DNA of 64,000 nt from NCBI GenBank assembly GCA_902778255.1, contig CACYXD010000006.1:80803-144802 (forward strand), read 5' to 3'. Shown piece by piece: positions 17,585-26,078 of this stretch; the stretch's first letter is position 1; each line of letters starts with the position of its first letter. This stretch comes from an uncultured Prevotellaceae bacterium (GTDB taxonomy: Bacteria > Bacteroidota > Bacteroidia > Bacteroidales > Bacteroidaceae). The translations under genes and the position numbers were made by a program. Under the pieces are notes generated by a model that saw only the letters and a list, made by a program, of their open reading frames with translations, was not told where the DNA came from and did not search any database.

Positions 17585-19559
17585 TATCTTGTTGAATTTC
17601 AAGTTTTGTAAAATCGTTATATGTCTCGTCCATTAACGGATCTTTTTGTTTCTCGGCAAGTGCTAAGGCAATTGGTATCATCCTGTTGCTGGTGTTGCTG
17701 ATGTCACGCAGATCACGATAGAGGCGCAAACGGAAGCGCAACATGCGGAAATAGAAGAAGATGCCCAGTGGCAGGAACAGTCCGGTGATGATGTTAAGCC
17801 ATTTCCGTCTGAAGGGCCTTGTGTGAGCATGGGTGGCCAGGATGGGGTAGTTGTTGAGCTCGTACAACACGTGGTTGTCGCGTGTGTATCCCAGGTCTTC
17901 GAGGGCTATCTCCAATACCTCGTTGATATGTTCTATCTCGTGGTCGTCGCCAGCACGGAAGAAAACCTTGATAGGCGATGGCCAGCGCAACAACTTATGA
18001 GTCTCGGAATAGATGGCGATATCCTCGTTGATAGTCTGCAGCATCGTGGCGTCCATACGGTATTTGGGCTCCTCGATGATAACCTCTTTTTTCACGATGT
18101 TGCGTTTCATGCGCAGTCCCAACATTCGCATGATGATGAGTCGGTAGGCATCAACGTTGAATACGGTAGAGTCGCGATTGGCTTTATAAGTGAAGAAGAT
18201 GGCCATGGGGGTGAGCACCATCACGGAGATGCTGCGCCCGAACCAAACTGTCCAGTTGTCATCACGTGCCATACGCATACCGGTCATGTCAAGCAGATAG
18301 AATATCAGGAATACAACCACCGATACGATGACTGGTACGCCCAGACCGCCTTTGCGGATGATGGCTCCCAGTGGAGCACCGATAAAGAAGAAGATGATAC
18401 AGGAAAGGGCGAGGGTGAACTTACCGATAGCTTCCAGCGAGTGCAGTCGTTCTACGCGGTTCAGATGTTTGGCATAGTCTGCTTTCATCTCCAGGTCGTT
18501 GTAGGCATTCTGTGCCTGTCGTGCAGCTTGGCGTGTGACTTCGCGTTTTTTCTCGTCGCTCATCTTGGCATAGACGCTGTCCAGTATGGGCAGTTCGTCG
18601 GCTGTCACAGTCATAAGGCGGGTAGAGTCTTGTGGCGTCAGTTCGTCGGTGCGGAAGGTGTATGCCTGTGCCTCACGGAAGAACTGGCGTCCTACAGAGT
18701 CGTTCGACAGCTTGATGGAATCGAGGTCATGTAATATCTGTGGTACACTCTTGGCACTGGCATCGCCCGAGAAGTTGCTGGCATCAGCCAGGTTAAAGTC
18801 GCCGTCGAAATCCAGCAGAATCTGTTTCTGACCGAACGTCTCTCGGCGGTAGGGCACTTCTGCTGTGCCGCCCATGTCCTGCGAGCGCATATTCTCAAAC
18901 CATTCGCCACTCCATAGTGTTAGTAGCAGGTGCTTCTTCTCAGCTGTTGATTGCAACATACCTGAGTCGGCTAGGATGATGGTCTGGTCTTCGTAAGAGC
19001 CTGTCTGACGATAGATCATAATGCCATAGAGATGACCGGTGTTCAAGTCCTTCTTCTCGACATAGAGGTTGGAGTTGGGTATGCCGTCGTAGAAGGTGCC
19101 TTCCGGAATTTCCAGTTCCGGGCTCTTCTGCTTCATGGACACCAACAGCTGTTTCAACTGCATGTTGGCGCTGGGCACCACGACATTCTGGAAGTAGAAC
19201 GAGATGCCTGCTATCAGGAATACGGCGATGATGAGTGAGCGCATCGACTGCATCAGTGAGATGCCCGCGGCTTTGATGGCCGTCAGTTCGCTGCTCTCGC
19301 CCAGGTTACCGTAGGTGATCAATGATGATAGGAGAATGGCCAGTGGAAATGCCTGTGGCATCAGTCCGAGCGCCATATACCAAAAGAACTGTGCCAAGAT
19401 TTCCATTGACAGTCCCTTGCCGATCAGTTCATCGACATAGCGCCAAAGGAACTGCATCATCAGCACAAAAAGGCAGATGAAAAAGGTTCCTACGAAAAGC
19501 AGTCCGAACTGCTTCGTAATGAAGATATCTAATTTCTTTATCCTGAATGGATTATTCAC
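17553..19559 (-). CDS. LptF/LptG (YjgP/YjgQ) family permease
   Basis: 668-residue inner-membrane protein of the lipopolysaccharide export ABC complex. The N-terminal helices (about 15-120: [20 protein letters not shown], then [19 protein letters not shown] with the conserved Gly-Glu and [11 protein letters not shown]) and the second helix group (about 385-470: [20 protein letters not shown] followed by RKGGLG) are family hallmarks. A periplasmic domain of about 250 residues lies between them. A cytoplasmic C-terminal extension (about 490-668), with another hydrophobic stretch near 605-625, is longer than in proteobacterial LptF/G, which are near 360. Whether it acts as LptF or LptG is not decided. 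Confidence 0.9.
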   Translation of the reverse strand: MNNPFRIKKLDIFITKQFGLLFVGTFFICLFVLMMQFLWRYVDELIGKGLSMEILAQFFWYMALGLMPQAFPLAILLSSLITYGNLGESSELTAIKAAGISLMQSMRSLIIAVFLIAGISFYFQNVVVPSANMQLKQLLVSMKQKSPELEIPEGTFYDGIPNSNLYVEKKDLNTGHLYGIMIYRQTGSYEDQTIILADSGMLQSTAEKKHLLLTLWSGEWFENMRSQDMGGTAEVPYRRETFGQKQILLDFDGDFNLADASNFSGDASAKSVPQILHDLDSIKLSNDSVGRQFFREAQAYTFRTDELTPQDSTRLMTVTADELPILDSVYAKMSDEKKREVTRQAARQAQNAYNDLEMKADYAKHLNRVERLHSLEAIGKFTLALSCIIFFFIGAPLGAIIRKGGLGVPVIVSVVVFLIFYLLDMTGMRMARDDNWTVWFGRSISVMVLTPMAIFFTYKANRDSTVFNVDAYRLIIMRMLGLRMKRNIVKKEVIIEEPKYRMDATMLQTINEDIAIYSETHKLLRWPSPIKVFFRAGDDHEIEHINEVLEIALEDLGYTRDNHVLYELNNYPILATHAHTRPFRRKWLNIITGLFLPLGIFFYFRMLRFRLRLYRDLRDISNTSNRMIPIALALAEKQKDPLMDETYNDFTKLEIQQDNGDIQTEQDK

Positions 19560-19581
19560 TGTTTGCTATAACTGGTCGCAA

Positions 19582-19980
19582 TTAAAATCCGGATGACTGA
19601 TGAAGGCGGTCCAAGTTGTCATCCCATAGTTCGTGTAGGTCGTCGATGTCCTCGGCAGGCGCATAATCTACTACGCACAGACAGAGGTCTTCTGTCACGT
19701 CGCTCTTGCCAATCCTCATCTCCCAATAGGCCTCCGGCTCTTCTTCGTCAACCCATTGTAGTCGGATGTGGCTGTTTTTCTGACGCTCTACGATGTTTGC
19801 ACTCAGCGTATGGTGTTCGCCATAGATGTTGCCCCATGTCAGTCGCATGACACCGTTTTCCTCAATCACTCGATCGGCCAGCCAGCGCTCCAGTCCGTGG
19901 TCTGTGCTCAACAGCTGCCAAAGCAGGTCGGGCTTTCCTGGGGCCAGCGGATATTCTAAATTCAGTCGTTGTTTCAGCAT
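19582..19980 (-). CDS. START-like domain protein
   Basis: 132-residue soluble protein with the SRPBCC/AHSA1 START-like pattern seen in Bacteroidetes: LNLEYPLAPGKPDLLWQLLS at the start, GLERWLADRV, WGNIYGEHHTLSANI, RLQWVDEEEPEAYWEMRI and a C-terminal helix ending the chain. Such folds bind hydrophobic ligands, but no ligand can be named. It is followed 22 bases later by the LptF/G-type gene and is probably the first gene of that operon; a -7 box (TACTTTTG) lies at 20030-20037. Confidence 0.75.
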   Translation of the reverse strand: MLKQRLNLEYPLAPGKPDLLWQLLSTDHGLERWLADRVIEENGVMRLTWGNIYGEHHTLSANIVERQKNSHIRLQWVDEEEPEAYWEMRIGKSDVTEDLCLCVVDYAPAEDIDDLHELWDDNLDRLHQSSGF

Positions 19981-20029
19981 ACCTATACTGGTTAGTCTTT
20001 GTCCAGATTATAATAATGTTATTCGGGTA

Positions 20030-20037
20030 CAAAAGTA
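20030..20037 (-). promoter_or_regulatory. Promoter -7 element for the START-like / lptF / ribBA operon
   Basis: TACTTTTG on the minus strand, about 50 bases upstream of the ATG at 19980. No convincing -33 TTG. Confidence 0.45.
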
Positions 20038-20103
20038 CAAAAAATAAACGAAAGTAAGGGCCTGTTGACCGAAAAAATATCCGCGCATTCATAAAAAATG
20101 TTA

Positions 20104-20150
20104 AGCAGCAGAAAATTCTTAATTCTTAATTCTTAATTCTTAATTTTTCG
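20104..20150. repeat. Head-plus-heptamer repeat, copy 1 (upstream of the tRNA promoter)
   Basis: A head GCAGCAGAAA followed by tandem heptamers of AATTCTT (about 4.5 units). Its right edge is four bases from the -7 element of the tRNA promoter (TACCTTTG, 20154-20161), so it occupies the -33 region. It belongs to the same family as the repeats at 24836-24940, 40901-41062 and 58268-58310. Confidence 0.75.
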
Positions 20151-20153
20151 GAG

Positions 20154-20161
20154 TACCTTTG
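20154..20161 (+). promoter_or_regulatory. Promoter -7 element for tRNA(CAT) and typA
   Basis: TACCTTTG, an exact TAnnTTTG match, 19 bases upstream of the tRNA 5' end. The position normally held by the -33 TTG is inside heptamer repeats and has no TTG. Confidence 0.6.
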
Positions 20162-20180
20162 CACCCGCTTACGAGCAGAT

Positions 20181-20254
20181 GGCGGGATAGCTCAGCTGGT
20201 TAGAGCGCATGATTCATAATCATGAGGTCGCCGGTTCAATCCCGGCTCCCGCTA
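20181..20254 (+). tRNA. tRNA with CAT anticodon, probably tRNA-Met (elongator)
   Basis: 74 bases folding as a cloverleaf. The acceptor stem GGCGGGA pairs with TCCCGCT (G1-U72 wobble), followed by discriminator A. The D-arm is GCTC...GAGC, the anticodon arm CATGA-TTCATAA-TCATG gives anticodon CAT, and the T-arm is GCCGG-TTCAATC-CCGGC. No CCA is encoded. G1-U72 is not the C1-A72 style mismatch of the initiator, and three G-C pairs flanking the anticodon loop are absent, so it is not an initiator tRNA. A lysidine-modified tRNA-Ile2 also has CAT and is the main alternative. Confidence 0.93.
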
Positions 20255-20278
20255 CTGAAAAGGCGAAATGCTGGATTG

Positions 20279-20308
20279 TGCCGAGGATACATTCTCGGCA
20301 TTTTTTTT
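20279..20308 (+). terminator. Terminator or attenuator between tRNA and typA
   Basis: Stem TGCCGAG (20279-20285) with CTCGGCA (20294-20300), 8-base loop, then eight T. The T-run ends only 14 bases before the typA ATG and no TAnnTTTG element lies between the tRNA and typA. typA must therefore be transcribed by read-through, or use a promoter I do not recognise. Confidence 0.85.
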
Positions 20309-20322
20309 AAGGTATTAGTATT

Positions 20323-22125
20323 ATGCAAGACATTAGGAACATTGCAATTATTGCACACGTTGACCACGGTAAGACCACGCTGGTCGACAAAATGATGCTG
20401 GCAGGCAATCTTTTCCGTGAGGGACAGAACCTGAGCAACCAGGTACTCGATGCTAACGACCTGGAGCGCGAGCGCGGCATCACCATTCTTTCCAAAAACG
20501 TCAGTATCAATTGGAAAGGCACTAAGATCAACATCATTGATACTCCGGGACACAGCGACTTCGGTGGCGAGGTAGAGCGTGTACTCAATATGGCCGATGG
20601 TTGTCTGTTGCTCGTCGATGCTTTCGAAGGCCCAATGCCCCAGACGCGCTTCGTGTTACAAAAGGCCCTGCAGATTGGTTTGAAGCCCATCGTGGTAGTC
20701 AACAAGGTGGACAAGCCCAACTGTCGTCCTGAGGAGGTTTATGAGATGGTATTCGACCTGATGTTCTCGCTTAATGCTACTGAGGATCAGCTGGATTTCC
20801 CCGTTGTCTATGGCTCTGCCAAGAACGGATGGATGGGCGAGGACTACAACAAGCCTACCACTGACATTACCTATTTATTAGATAAGATTGTAGAGGTGAT
20901 TCCTGCTCCCCAGCAGATTGAGGGTACCCCTCAGATGCTCATCACCTCGCTCGACTATAGCTCTTATACTGGACGTATCGCCGTGGGTCGCGTGCATCGT
21001 GGCACCCTGAAGGACGGTATGCAGGTCACTATCGCCCATCGTGACGGTTCTATGGAGAAGACCAAGATCAAGGAGCTCCACACCTTTGATGGCATGGGCC
21101 ACAGCCGTATCGACCAGGTGGAGTGTGGCGATATCTGTGCTGTTATCGGACTGGATAAGTTCGAGATTGGCGACACCATCTGCGACCTCGAGAATCCAGA
21201 GCCTCTTCCACCTATTGCAATCGACGAGCCTACGATGTCAATGCTTTTCTGCATCAACGACTCGCCCTTCTTTGGTAAGGAAGGTAAGTTCGTCACCTCG
21301 CGTCATATCAACGACCGCCTGGAGAAGGAACTTGAGAAGAACCTCGCCCTCCATGTAGAGCAGTTCGAGGACTCTACCGATAAGTGGATTGTCAGTGGAC
21401 GTGGTGTGCTCCACCTCTCTGTGCTCATCGAGACCATGCGTCGCGAGGGCTATGAGCTTCAGGTGGGTCAGCCCCAGGTAATCTATAAGGAGATTGATGG
21501 TGTGAAGAACGAGCCTATTGAAGAGCTCACCATCAACGTGCCCGAGGAGTTCGCTTCTAAGATGATTGATATGGTGACCCGCCGTAAGGGTGAGATGACT
21601 TCTATGGAGTCTCAGGGCGAGCGTACCAATATCGAGTTCGATATACCCTCGCGTGGTATCATCGGTCTGCGAACCAACGTGCTCACCGCCTCTCAGGGTG
21701 AGGCTATCATGGCCCACCGCTTCAAGGAGTATCAGCCCTACAAGGGCGAGATAGAGCGTCGTGTCAACGGTTCTATGATTGCCCTTGAGACAGGCAATGC
21801 CTTTGCCTACGCTATCGACAAGCTGCAGGACCGCGGAAAGTTCTTCATCGATCCGGGTGAGGATGTCTATATGGGACAGGTGGTAGGTGAACACGTACAC
21901 GACAACGACCTCGTGGTCAACGTCTGCAAGGCTAAGCAGCTCACCAACGTGCGTGCCTCAGGTACTGACGATAAGGCCCGCATCATTCCTAAGGTCATCA
22001 TGAGTCTTGAGGAATGCCTCGAGTATATCAAGGAGGACGAGCTTGTCGAGGTTACGCCGAAGTCCATGCGTATCCGCAAGGCTATCCTTGATCACGATCA
22101 GCGTAAAAAAGCTAATAAGCAGTAA
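20323..22125 (+). CDS. typA: Ribosome-associated GTPase TypA/BipA
   Basis: 600-residue translational GTPase that binds the 70S ribosome and supports subunit assembly and stress responses. The G domain begins at once: AHVDHGKTT (G1, residues 10-18), RERGITI (G2), DTPGHSDF (G3), NKVDKPN (G4) and GSAKNGW (G5). EF-G-like domains II, III and V follow, then the TypA-specific C-terminal domain ending [20 protein letters not shown] and MRIRKAILD. It lies 68 bases after the tRNA. A palindromic terminator follows the stop. Confidence 0.97.
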   Translation: MQDIRNIAIIAHVDHGKTTLVDKMMLAGNLFREGQNLSNQVLDANDLERERGITILSKNVSINWKGTKINIIDTPGHSDFGGEVERVLNMADGCLLLVDAFEGPMPQTRFVLQKALQIGLKPIVVVNKVDKPNCRPEEVYEMVFDLMFSLNATEDQLDFPVVYGSAKNGWMGEDYNKPTTDITYLLDKIVEVIPAPQQIEGTPQMLITSLDYSSYTGRIAVGRVHRGTLKDGMQVTIAHRDGSMEKTKIKELHTFDGMGHSRIDQVECGDICAVIGLDKFEIGDTICDLENPEPLPPIAIDEPTMSMLFCINDSPFFGKEGKFVTSRHINDRLEKELEKNLALHVEQFEDSTDKWIVSGRGVLHLSVLIETMRREGYELQVGQPQVIYKEIDGVKNEPIEELTINVPEEFASKMIDMVTRRKGEMTSMESQGERTNIEFDIPSRGIIGLRTNVLTASQGEAIMAHRFKEYQPYKGEIERRVNGSMIALETGNAFAYAIDKLQDRGKFFIDPGEDVYMGQVVGEHVHDNDLVVNVCKAKQLTNVRASGTDDKARIIPKVIMSLEECLEYIKEDELVEVTPKSMRIRKAILDHDQRKKANKQ

Positions 22126-22153
22126 ACGTAGAGACAAGAGATATTTTGAATAA

Positions 22154-22189
22154 AAAAGTGGCGGTTCCATCGGTGGAATCGCCACTTTT
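22154..22189. terminator. Bidirectional terminator between typA and the M56 gene
   Basis: 16-bp stem (22154-22169 with 22174-22189) with one G-T pair and a TCGG loop, A-rich on one side and T-rich on the other, so it works for both convergent genes. Confidence 0.9.
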
Positions 22190-22206
22190 CGTGTTATTGA
22201 TAATTT

Positions 22207-24033
22207 CTATTTGGCCAAGTTGAAGCTTACGGGCAACGTGTAGGTAGTCTCTACGCGCTTGCCGTTCTGACGGCCAGGCTCCCAACGAGGCATGTTTCTC
22301 ACCACGTGGATAGCCTCTTCTTTCAGCGCCTCTACAGTATCGTAGAAGGCTTTCTTCTTATCTGCAACTTCTTCGTCACCTTCTTTCATTTCCTCTGGAA
22401 ATTCAACATTTACAGTTCTGGTTGGGTTGCAAATATCGCTCATCTTGGCTATCGGAGAAGACGCCTTAACCTCTGCGACCTTTGGCGAACGTACGAATCC
22501 AGTCTTATCGATGATAAACGTTACGATAATCTCTCCTTCCATCTGCATCTCGCGGGCTACTGCGGGATAGCGCAGTCTGGTACTCAGGTATTTCATGAGT
22601 TCTCCTTGTCCGCCAGGGTATGAAGGCGCCTGTTCTACTAAGTTGAAAGTCTTGTCATCTCCGTTGTCGTTGTTCTCGTCTTTGTAGCGCTGATCGTTAC
22701 TGTCAATACTGTCATGACGGCCCACCACCTTTATCTGACTGAACTTCATACCCTCTTCCAAGCATACGTCAAGTTTGTTGCTAGTGATGTCGAGCATCTG
22801 ACTCTTGTATCCTACGTACGATACGCGGAGTTTGTGCTGAGGATCTGCTACTTTGAGTGTGAAGTTTCCGTTATTGTCGGTCATGGCGGTGGCAATGATG
22901 CGTCCATACTCATCAATTTCAGCGATGTTGGCGTACTGGAACGGTTCGCCATTCTGATTCTTCACAGTACCGCTGACCTTATCGCCAGATTTTACGGCTT
23001 CGAGGGCTTTCACCTCTTTTACCTCTTTCACAGGTGCGGGTGTTTCGGTAACTTCAGCCTCTTTCACTTCTGTAGTGAGTGCTTCTACGATAGGCTGCTC
23101 AATTATCTCCACGCTGCTGTCAATAACTTCTTTTAATGCCTCTTTGGGCTTCGAGAATGCAGTAAGCGCGATGCCTACGAGGGGTACGGTGACTGCAATC
23201 CACATCATGCGCCACCAAGTTGATTGTTCTTTTTTCATCATTACAATTCGTTTTTTAATGTTAAGATTAAACGAACAAGCAAGCGCGTAGGCCTCCGCTC
23301 CAACTGTCCGCAGGATTAATAAGCGTTGATAGTCGCGACTTTGGATGTGATAATGATTGATCACTTCATCATCAGCTTCGTATTCGTGAACTACTTTTAT
23401 TTCTTTCATCACCAACCAGCATACAGGATTCACCAGTGTGCACAGCAGGATAAACACCAGGTCAAGGGGATGTAGCAGCCGGATATGCGACAGTTCGTGG
23501 TGCATACTGGCACGACGGGCGAAGCCATTTTCCTGGTTTGAGATAACGATATAGTTCATCCAGCTGAACGGACCGTATTCCTCGTTGTGTGTTACGAGAC
23601 GAATCCATCGCCCCACTCGGTATGTCTTCCTTCCTCGCAAAAAGAGTAGCATCTTTACCAGCGAACGCAGCCAACCAAGGAATTGTATGGCTATGTAAAT
23701 AAGATATACGAGAGCGATAGCAAGGAAAACTTTTTGGGAAGTGTTCAGTGAGAAGTCTTGCGTGTCAAGTGAGAATTGTTGCGTGTTTAGTGTTGAGACT
23801 TCAATCGGCTCGTACTGTGTGGTGTTCACTCGGCATACCTCAGCGATGGGTTCCATCTGCTCGGTAGTTGTGATGTGAATAAGAGGTAACAATGCCGATA
23901 CAATCACGCTGCCCAGGAGGAACATGCGGTTGAAGCGGTGGAACGTACTCCCACTGAAGCACATCTTATATAATAACAAGAAGGCCGACAGGCATAGTGC
24001 CCATTCAATGATGTAAACTACAAAACTTCCCAT
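22207..24033 (-). CDS. M56 (BlaR1-like) membrane metallopeptidase with CarboxypepD_reg and TonB C-terminal domains
   Basis: 608-residue partner of the BlaI repressor. Membrane helices at about 5-22, 35-52, 100-125 and 280-295 frame a gluzincin site: HELSH near residue 180 and EYEADDEVI near 225, both intact. The chain then has a carboxypeptidase-regulatory-like domain (about 355-425, VSGTVKNQNGEPFQYANIAE...YVGYKSQM) and a TonB C-terminal domain (about 480-608, YPGGQGELMKYLSTRLRYP...RWEPGRQNGKRV). It lacks the penicillin-binding sensor domain of true BlaR1. It probably cleaves BlaI on a cell-envelope signal. It starts one base after the blaI stop (TGATATG). Confidence 0.9.
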   Translation of the reverse strand: MGSFVVYIIEWALCLSAFLLLYKMCFSGSTFHRFNRMFLLGSVIVSALLPLIHITTTEQMEPIAEVCRVNTTQYEPIEVSTLNTQQFSLDTQDFSLNTSQKVFLAIALVYLIYIAIQFLGWLRSLVKMLLFLRGRKTYRVGRWIRLVTHNEEYGPFSWMNYIVISNQENGFARRASMHHELSHIRLLHPLDLVFILLCTLVNPVCWLVMKEIKVVHEYEADDEVINHYHIQSRDYQRLLILRTVGAEAYALACSFNLNIKKRIVMMKKEQSTWWRMMWIAVTVPLVGIALTAFSKPKEALKEVIDSSVEIIEQPIVEALTTEVKEAEVTETPAPVKEVKEVKALEAVKSGDKVSGTVKNQNGEPFQYANIAEIDEYGRIIATAMTDNNGNFTLKVADPQHKLRVSYVGYKSQMLDITSNKLDVCLEEGMKFSQIKVVGRHDSIDSNDQRYKDENNDNGDDKTFNLVEQAPSYPGGQGELMKYLSTRLRYPAVAREMQMEGEIIVTFIIDKTGFVRSPKVAEVKASSPIAKMSDICNPTRTVNVEFPEEMKEGDEEVADKKKAFYDTVEALKEEAIHVVRNMPRWEPGRQNGKRVETTYTLPVSFNLAK

Positions 24034-24034
24034 A

Positions 24035-24394
24035 TCACTCTTCCTCCACCATTTTGATGAGTTCTTTCAGTTCGTCCACGCTCACGTCGTGCTCTTTCAC
24101 CAGATTCGAGATAAAACCCATGTACGATCCGCCGAAGAATTTCTTCACGTTATCCTTGTGAATGGCGTTAATGTATTGTTCGCGCGAAATAGCTGCGTCA
24201 TACAGATAGAATTTCGCACTTAGTTCCTTATGATGAATCATGCCGTGCATCTCCAGACGGCGTACATAGGTAGCTATGGTGTTGAAGTGGGGGAGTGGTT
24301 CAGGCAGGTAGCCGATGAGGTCGCGTATTGACTGTTCGCCATGTTCCCAAAGCGCTTCCATAATGGCCAGTTCCTTGTCAGTTAGTTTCTTCAT
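24035..24394 (-). CDS. BlaI/MecI family repressor
   Basis: 119-residue winged-helix repressor starting MKKLTDKELAIMEALWEHGE, with FNTIATYVRRLEMHGMIHHK as the recognition region and a C-terminal dimerization helix (FGGSYMGFISNLVKEHDVS). A longer reading from 24460 would run through the promoter and operator, so the ATG at 24392-24394 is used. A MecI/BlaI-like palindrome lies in its own promoter (24441-24455), showing autoregulation. Cleavage by the adjacent M56 peptidase would relieve repression. The target genes beyond this operon are unknown; no beta-lactamase is in the window. Confidence 0.94.
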   Translation of the reverse strand: MKKLTDKELAIMEALWEHGEQSIRDLIGYLPEPLPHFNTIATYVRRLEMHGMIHHKELSAKFYLYDAAISREQYINAIHKDNVKKFFGGSYMGFISNLVKEHDVSVDELKELIKMVEEE

Positions 24395-24432
24395 ATTTGA
24401 TTGCTTAAATTGTCGTTTTAGGTTTGACGTTG

Positions 24433-24465
24433 CAAATATAACTACAATTTGTAGTAACAACCAAA
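24433..24465 (-). promoter_or_regulatory. blaI promoter with BlaI operator between -33 and -7
   Basis: On the minus strand TTTG (24462-24465), a 21-base spacer, then TATATTTG (24433-24440). The spacer contains the palindrome ACTACAAATTGTAGT (24441-24455), very close to the known mec/bla operator with half-site TACTACA. Repressor bound here would block RNA polymerase directly. Confidence 0.82.
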
Positions 24466-24519
24466 TTCTTTAAGTCTTGTTAACGAAAAGTATGTAGTTA
24501 TTCACATATTAAGAAAAGA

Positions 24520-25668
24520 CTAATGCTTCTTTTCCTTTGCCTGATATTTTGCCGGTGTGGTGCCCGTATATTGCTGGAACACCTGGTGGAAGTACTTACG
24601 GTCGTTGAAGCCGCAGTAGTCGGCCACGCTCTCCACGCTCCATTCCGGATGCTCCGTCAATACGCGCTGTGCCTCCTTGATGCGTAGCGTGGTGACCAGT
24701 CCTGCCAGTTTCTTATATTCCGACTGCCTGAGCCATTCCTGCAGCTGCTTCTGCGGTACACCCATCTGGCGTGCCACGATGCTTAGCGTCAGGTTATGCT
24801 CGCGGTAGTGACCGCCTTCTATCCAACGGTCAAGTGTTGAGTTTAGAGTGTAAAGTGTAGAGTTTGCTTCCGCTGTCCCATCTGCACTTGACTCATATGC
24901 GGTAGCAGACTTCACACTCTCCGTTCTGCACTCTCCACTCATCTCCGCCTCTTCCACCTTCTCCACGTCCTTACTCACGCCGTACGTATAGAGGCTGATG
25001 GTAGAGTAGGAGATAGCAAAGAAGAAGCCTATGGAGAAGAGTACCAGCGGGGTGCCCTGCATGAATATGACCAGCGGCACCAGGAATACCAACAGTGCCA
25101 TGGCCTTCATGCTTAGTCCCATCCATCCAAACAGGTCGCGGCGACTGCGGTCGTAGTATTCATCTACCGCCAGCTCCAGTCGTTTGTAGGCCTTATACTG
25201 CATGGTGAAGATATAAGTCTGCATTACTACGAAGAGTACCGAACTCACGTATTCCGCTATGCGTAGCGCATCCGATTCCTCCCTGAAGGGCACGCCGTCG
25301 AGCACTACCGTACCTATTAATATCATAGCCGACAGGGCAAAGATGCTGCTGCCAATCAGCCACTCCTTCCAGCTCACCTTCCCCTGTCGCTGCACATAGA
25401 GAATAGCCATGCTGCACAGTAGCGATGCTGGGGTGAAGAACAGCAGATTACAACATACCGCCTGCGTCACGCCCATCTGTCGGAATCCGAACGCATGTTG
25501 CAGCAGGAATTGCAGGGCGATGAGTGCCGTGCCTCCAGCCATCATCCAGCGAGCCTTAGCAAAACTGCTACGGCGCGTAGAGCGTCGAGGAGCAGACATA
25601 ACCAGCATTACCGACAATACCGTCATTGTCAGCATACCGCTAATCTGCATTTCGCCTGTTGTGATCAT
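24520..25668 (-). CDS. Membrane-anchored AraC family regulator
   Basis: 382 residues. The N-terminal 240 residues hold about six or seven hydrophobic helices (MLTMTVLSVMLVM; TALIALQFLLQHAFGF; SSIFALSAMILIGTVVL; ALLVFLVPLVIFM). The C-terminal 110 residues are an AraC HTH pair: LSIVARQMGVPQKQLQEWLR and VESVADYCGFNDRKYFHQVF, ending TGTTPAKYQ. The linker (about 240-280) is partly coded by the repeat arms at 24836-24940 and contains ANSTLYTLNSTL. This suggests an insertion tolerated between domains. The sensed signal is unknown. It could control the large divergent surface-protein locus, by position only. Confidence 0.88.
   Translation of the reverse strand: MITTGEMQISGMLTMTVLSVMLVMSAPRRSTRRSSFAKARWMMAGGTALIALQFLLQHAFGFRQMGVTQAVCCNLLFFTPASLLCSMAILYVQRQGKVSWKEWLIGSSIFALSAMILIGTVVLDGVPFREESDALRIAEYVSSVLFVVMQTYIFTMQYKAYKRLELAVDEYYDRSRRDLFGWMGLSMKAMALLVFLVPLVIFMQGTPLVLFSIGFFFAISYSTISLYTYGVSKDVEKVEEAEMSGECRTESVKSATAYESSADGTAEANSTLYTLNSTLDRWIEGGHYREHNLTLSIVARQMGVPQKQLQEWLRQSEYKKLAGLVTTLRIKEAQRVLTEHPEWSVESVADYCGFNDRKYFHQVFQQYTGTTPAKYQAKEKKH
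24836..24940. repeat. Inverted pair of head-plus-heptamer repeats inside the AraC gene, copy 2
   Basis: Two arms point away from each other: minus strand 24872 to 24836 begins GCGGAAGCAAACTCTACACT, and plus strand 24899 to 24940 begins GCGGTAGCAGACTTCACACT. A spacer of 26 bases separates them. Both share the head GCGG(T/A)AGCA and TCT-rich heptamers. The arms remain in frame and code for part of the linker of the AraC protein. Confidence 0.78.
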
Positions 25669-25671
25669 ATT

Positions 25672-25712
25672 TTAGAAGTTAGAGAAGTTAAAGAAGTTCA
25701 GGAGTTAAAGAC
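25672..25712. repeat. GAAGTTA(A/G)A-type nonamer repeats upstream of the AraC gene
   Basis: Roughly 9-base direct repeats of the form GAAGTTAAA / GAAGTTAGA, between the AraC start and its likely -7 box (TAATTTTG on the minus strand, 25728-25735). The same nonamer family lies between mtnN and luxS. Confidence 0.65.
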
Positions 25713-25863
25713 GTTAGTCTCGAAGTGCAAAATTAAACAAATTCTTTGCAATATCAGACAAAATGCGGTAAAAATGTCAGAAAACAGCGTTCTTTAGACA
25801 CCTTACCCCTGTTTTTCTGACACCAAGTGCGTGTTTTCGACACTCTTTTTCAGTTATTATTCC

Positions 25864-25871
25864 TATTTTTG
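25864..25871 (+). promoter_or_regulatory. Promoter -7 element for the surface-protein locus
   Basis: TATTTTTG, 18 bases upstream of the small ORF at 25889. There is no clear TTG at -33. No other promoter is visible before the large gene at 26079. Confidence 0.45.
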
Positions 25872-25888
25872 TGCCATCATAATTAAAT

Positions 25889-26032
25889 ATGATTCAACCA
25901 TCAACCATGACCAGTAGCATACAAGAATTCCTTGCCTTGCCATTATGGCTCAGCATTCCCCTCGTGGCAATCTACATCGGCCTCGTGGGGCATGTCGTGT
26001 ATATCCTCTGGCAGTATCGGCGTAAAGACTAA
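25889..26032 (+). CDS. Small single-helix membrane peptide, 47 residues
   Basis: Reads MIQPSTMTSSIQEFLALP, then a hydrophobic segment (about 18-42) and a basic end, QYRRKD. One membrane helix with the positive side in is predicted. It lies 18 bases after a -7 box and 46 bases before the large surface protein gene, in the same direction. I recognise no family. It may be a leader peptide, a small membrane factor for the downstream protein, or a chance ORF. The ATG seven codons in is an alternative start. Confidence 0.5.
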   Translation: MIQPSTMTSSIQEFLALPLWLSIPLVAIYIGLVGHVVYILWQYRRKD

Positions 26033-26078
26033 GTAATCATCACCCTTGACAGACAAACCATAAATAATCAAATAAACA

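Noticed and set aside
17823-18734. A 303-residue open frame on the plus strand opposite the lptF/G-type gene
   Set aside because: It is the antisense shadow of a conserved membrane protein. The composition (His, Val, Asp rich) is that of reversed codons, and no start signal or family is seen.
20181-20254. Initiator tRNA-fMet
   Set aside because: The first pair is G1-U72 and the anticodon stem ends in A-T (not three G-C pairs), which excludes an initiator.
21238-21900. A 220-residue open frame opposite typA
   Set aside because: typA is certain on the plus strand; the reverse frame has no features.
22207-24394. A beta-lactam resistance sensor-repressor system
   Set aside because: The M56 protein has no penicillin-binding sensor domain and no beta-lactamase is nearby. 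A general envelope sensor is more likely.
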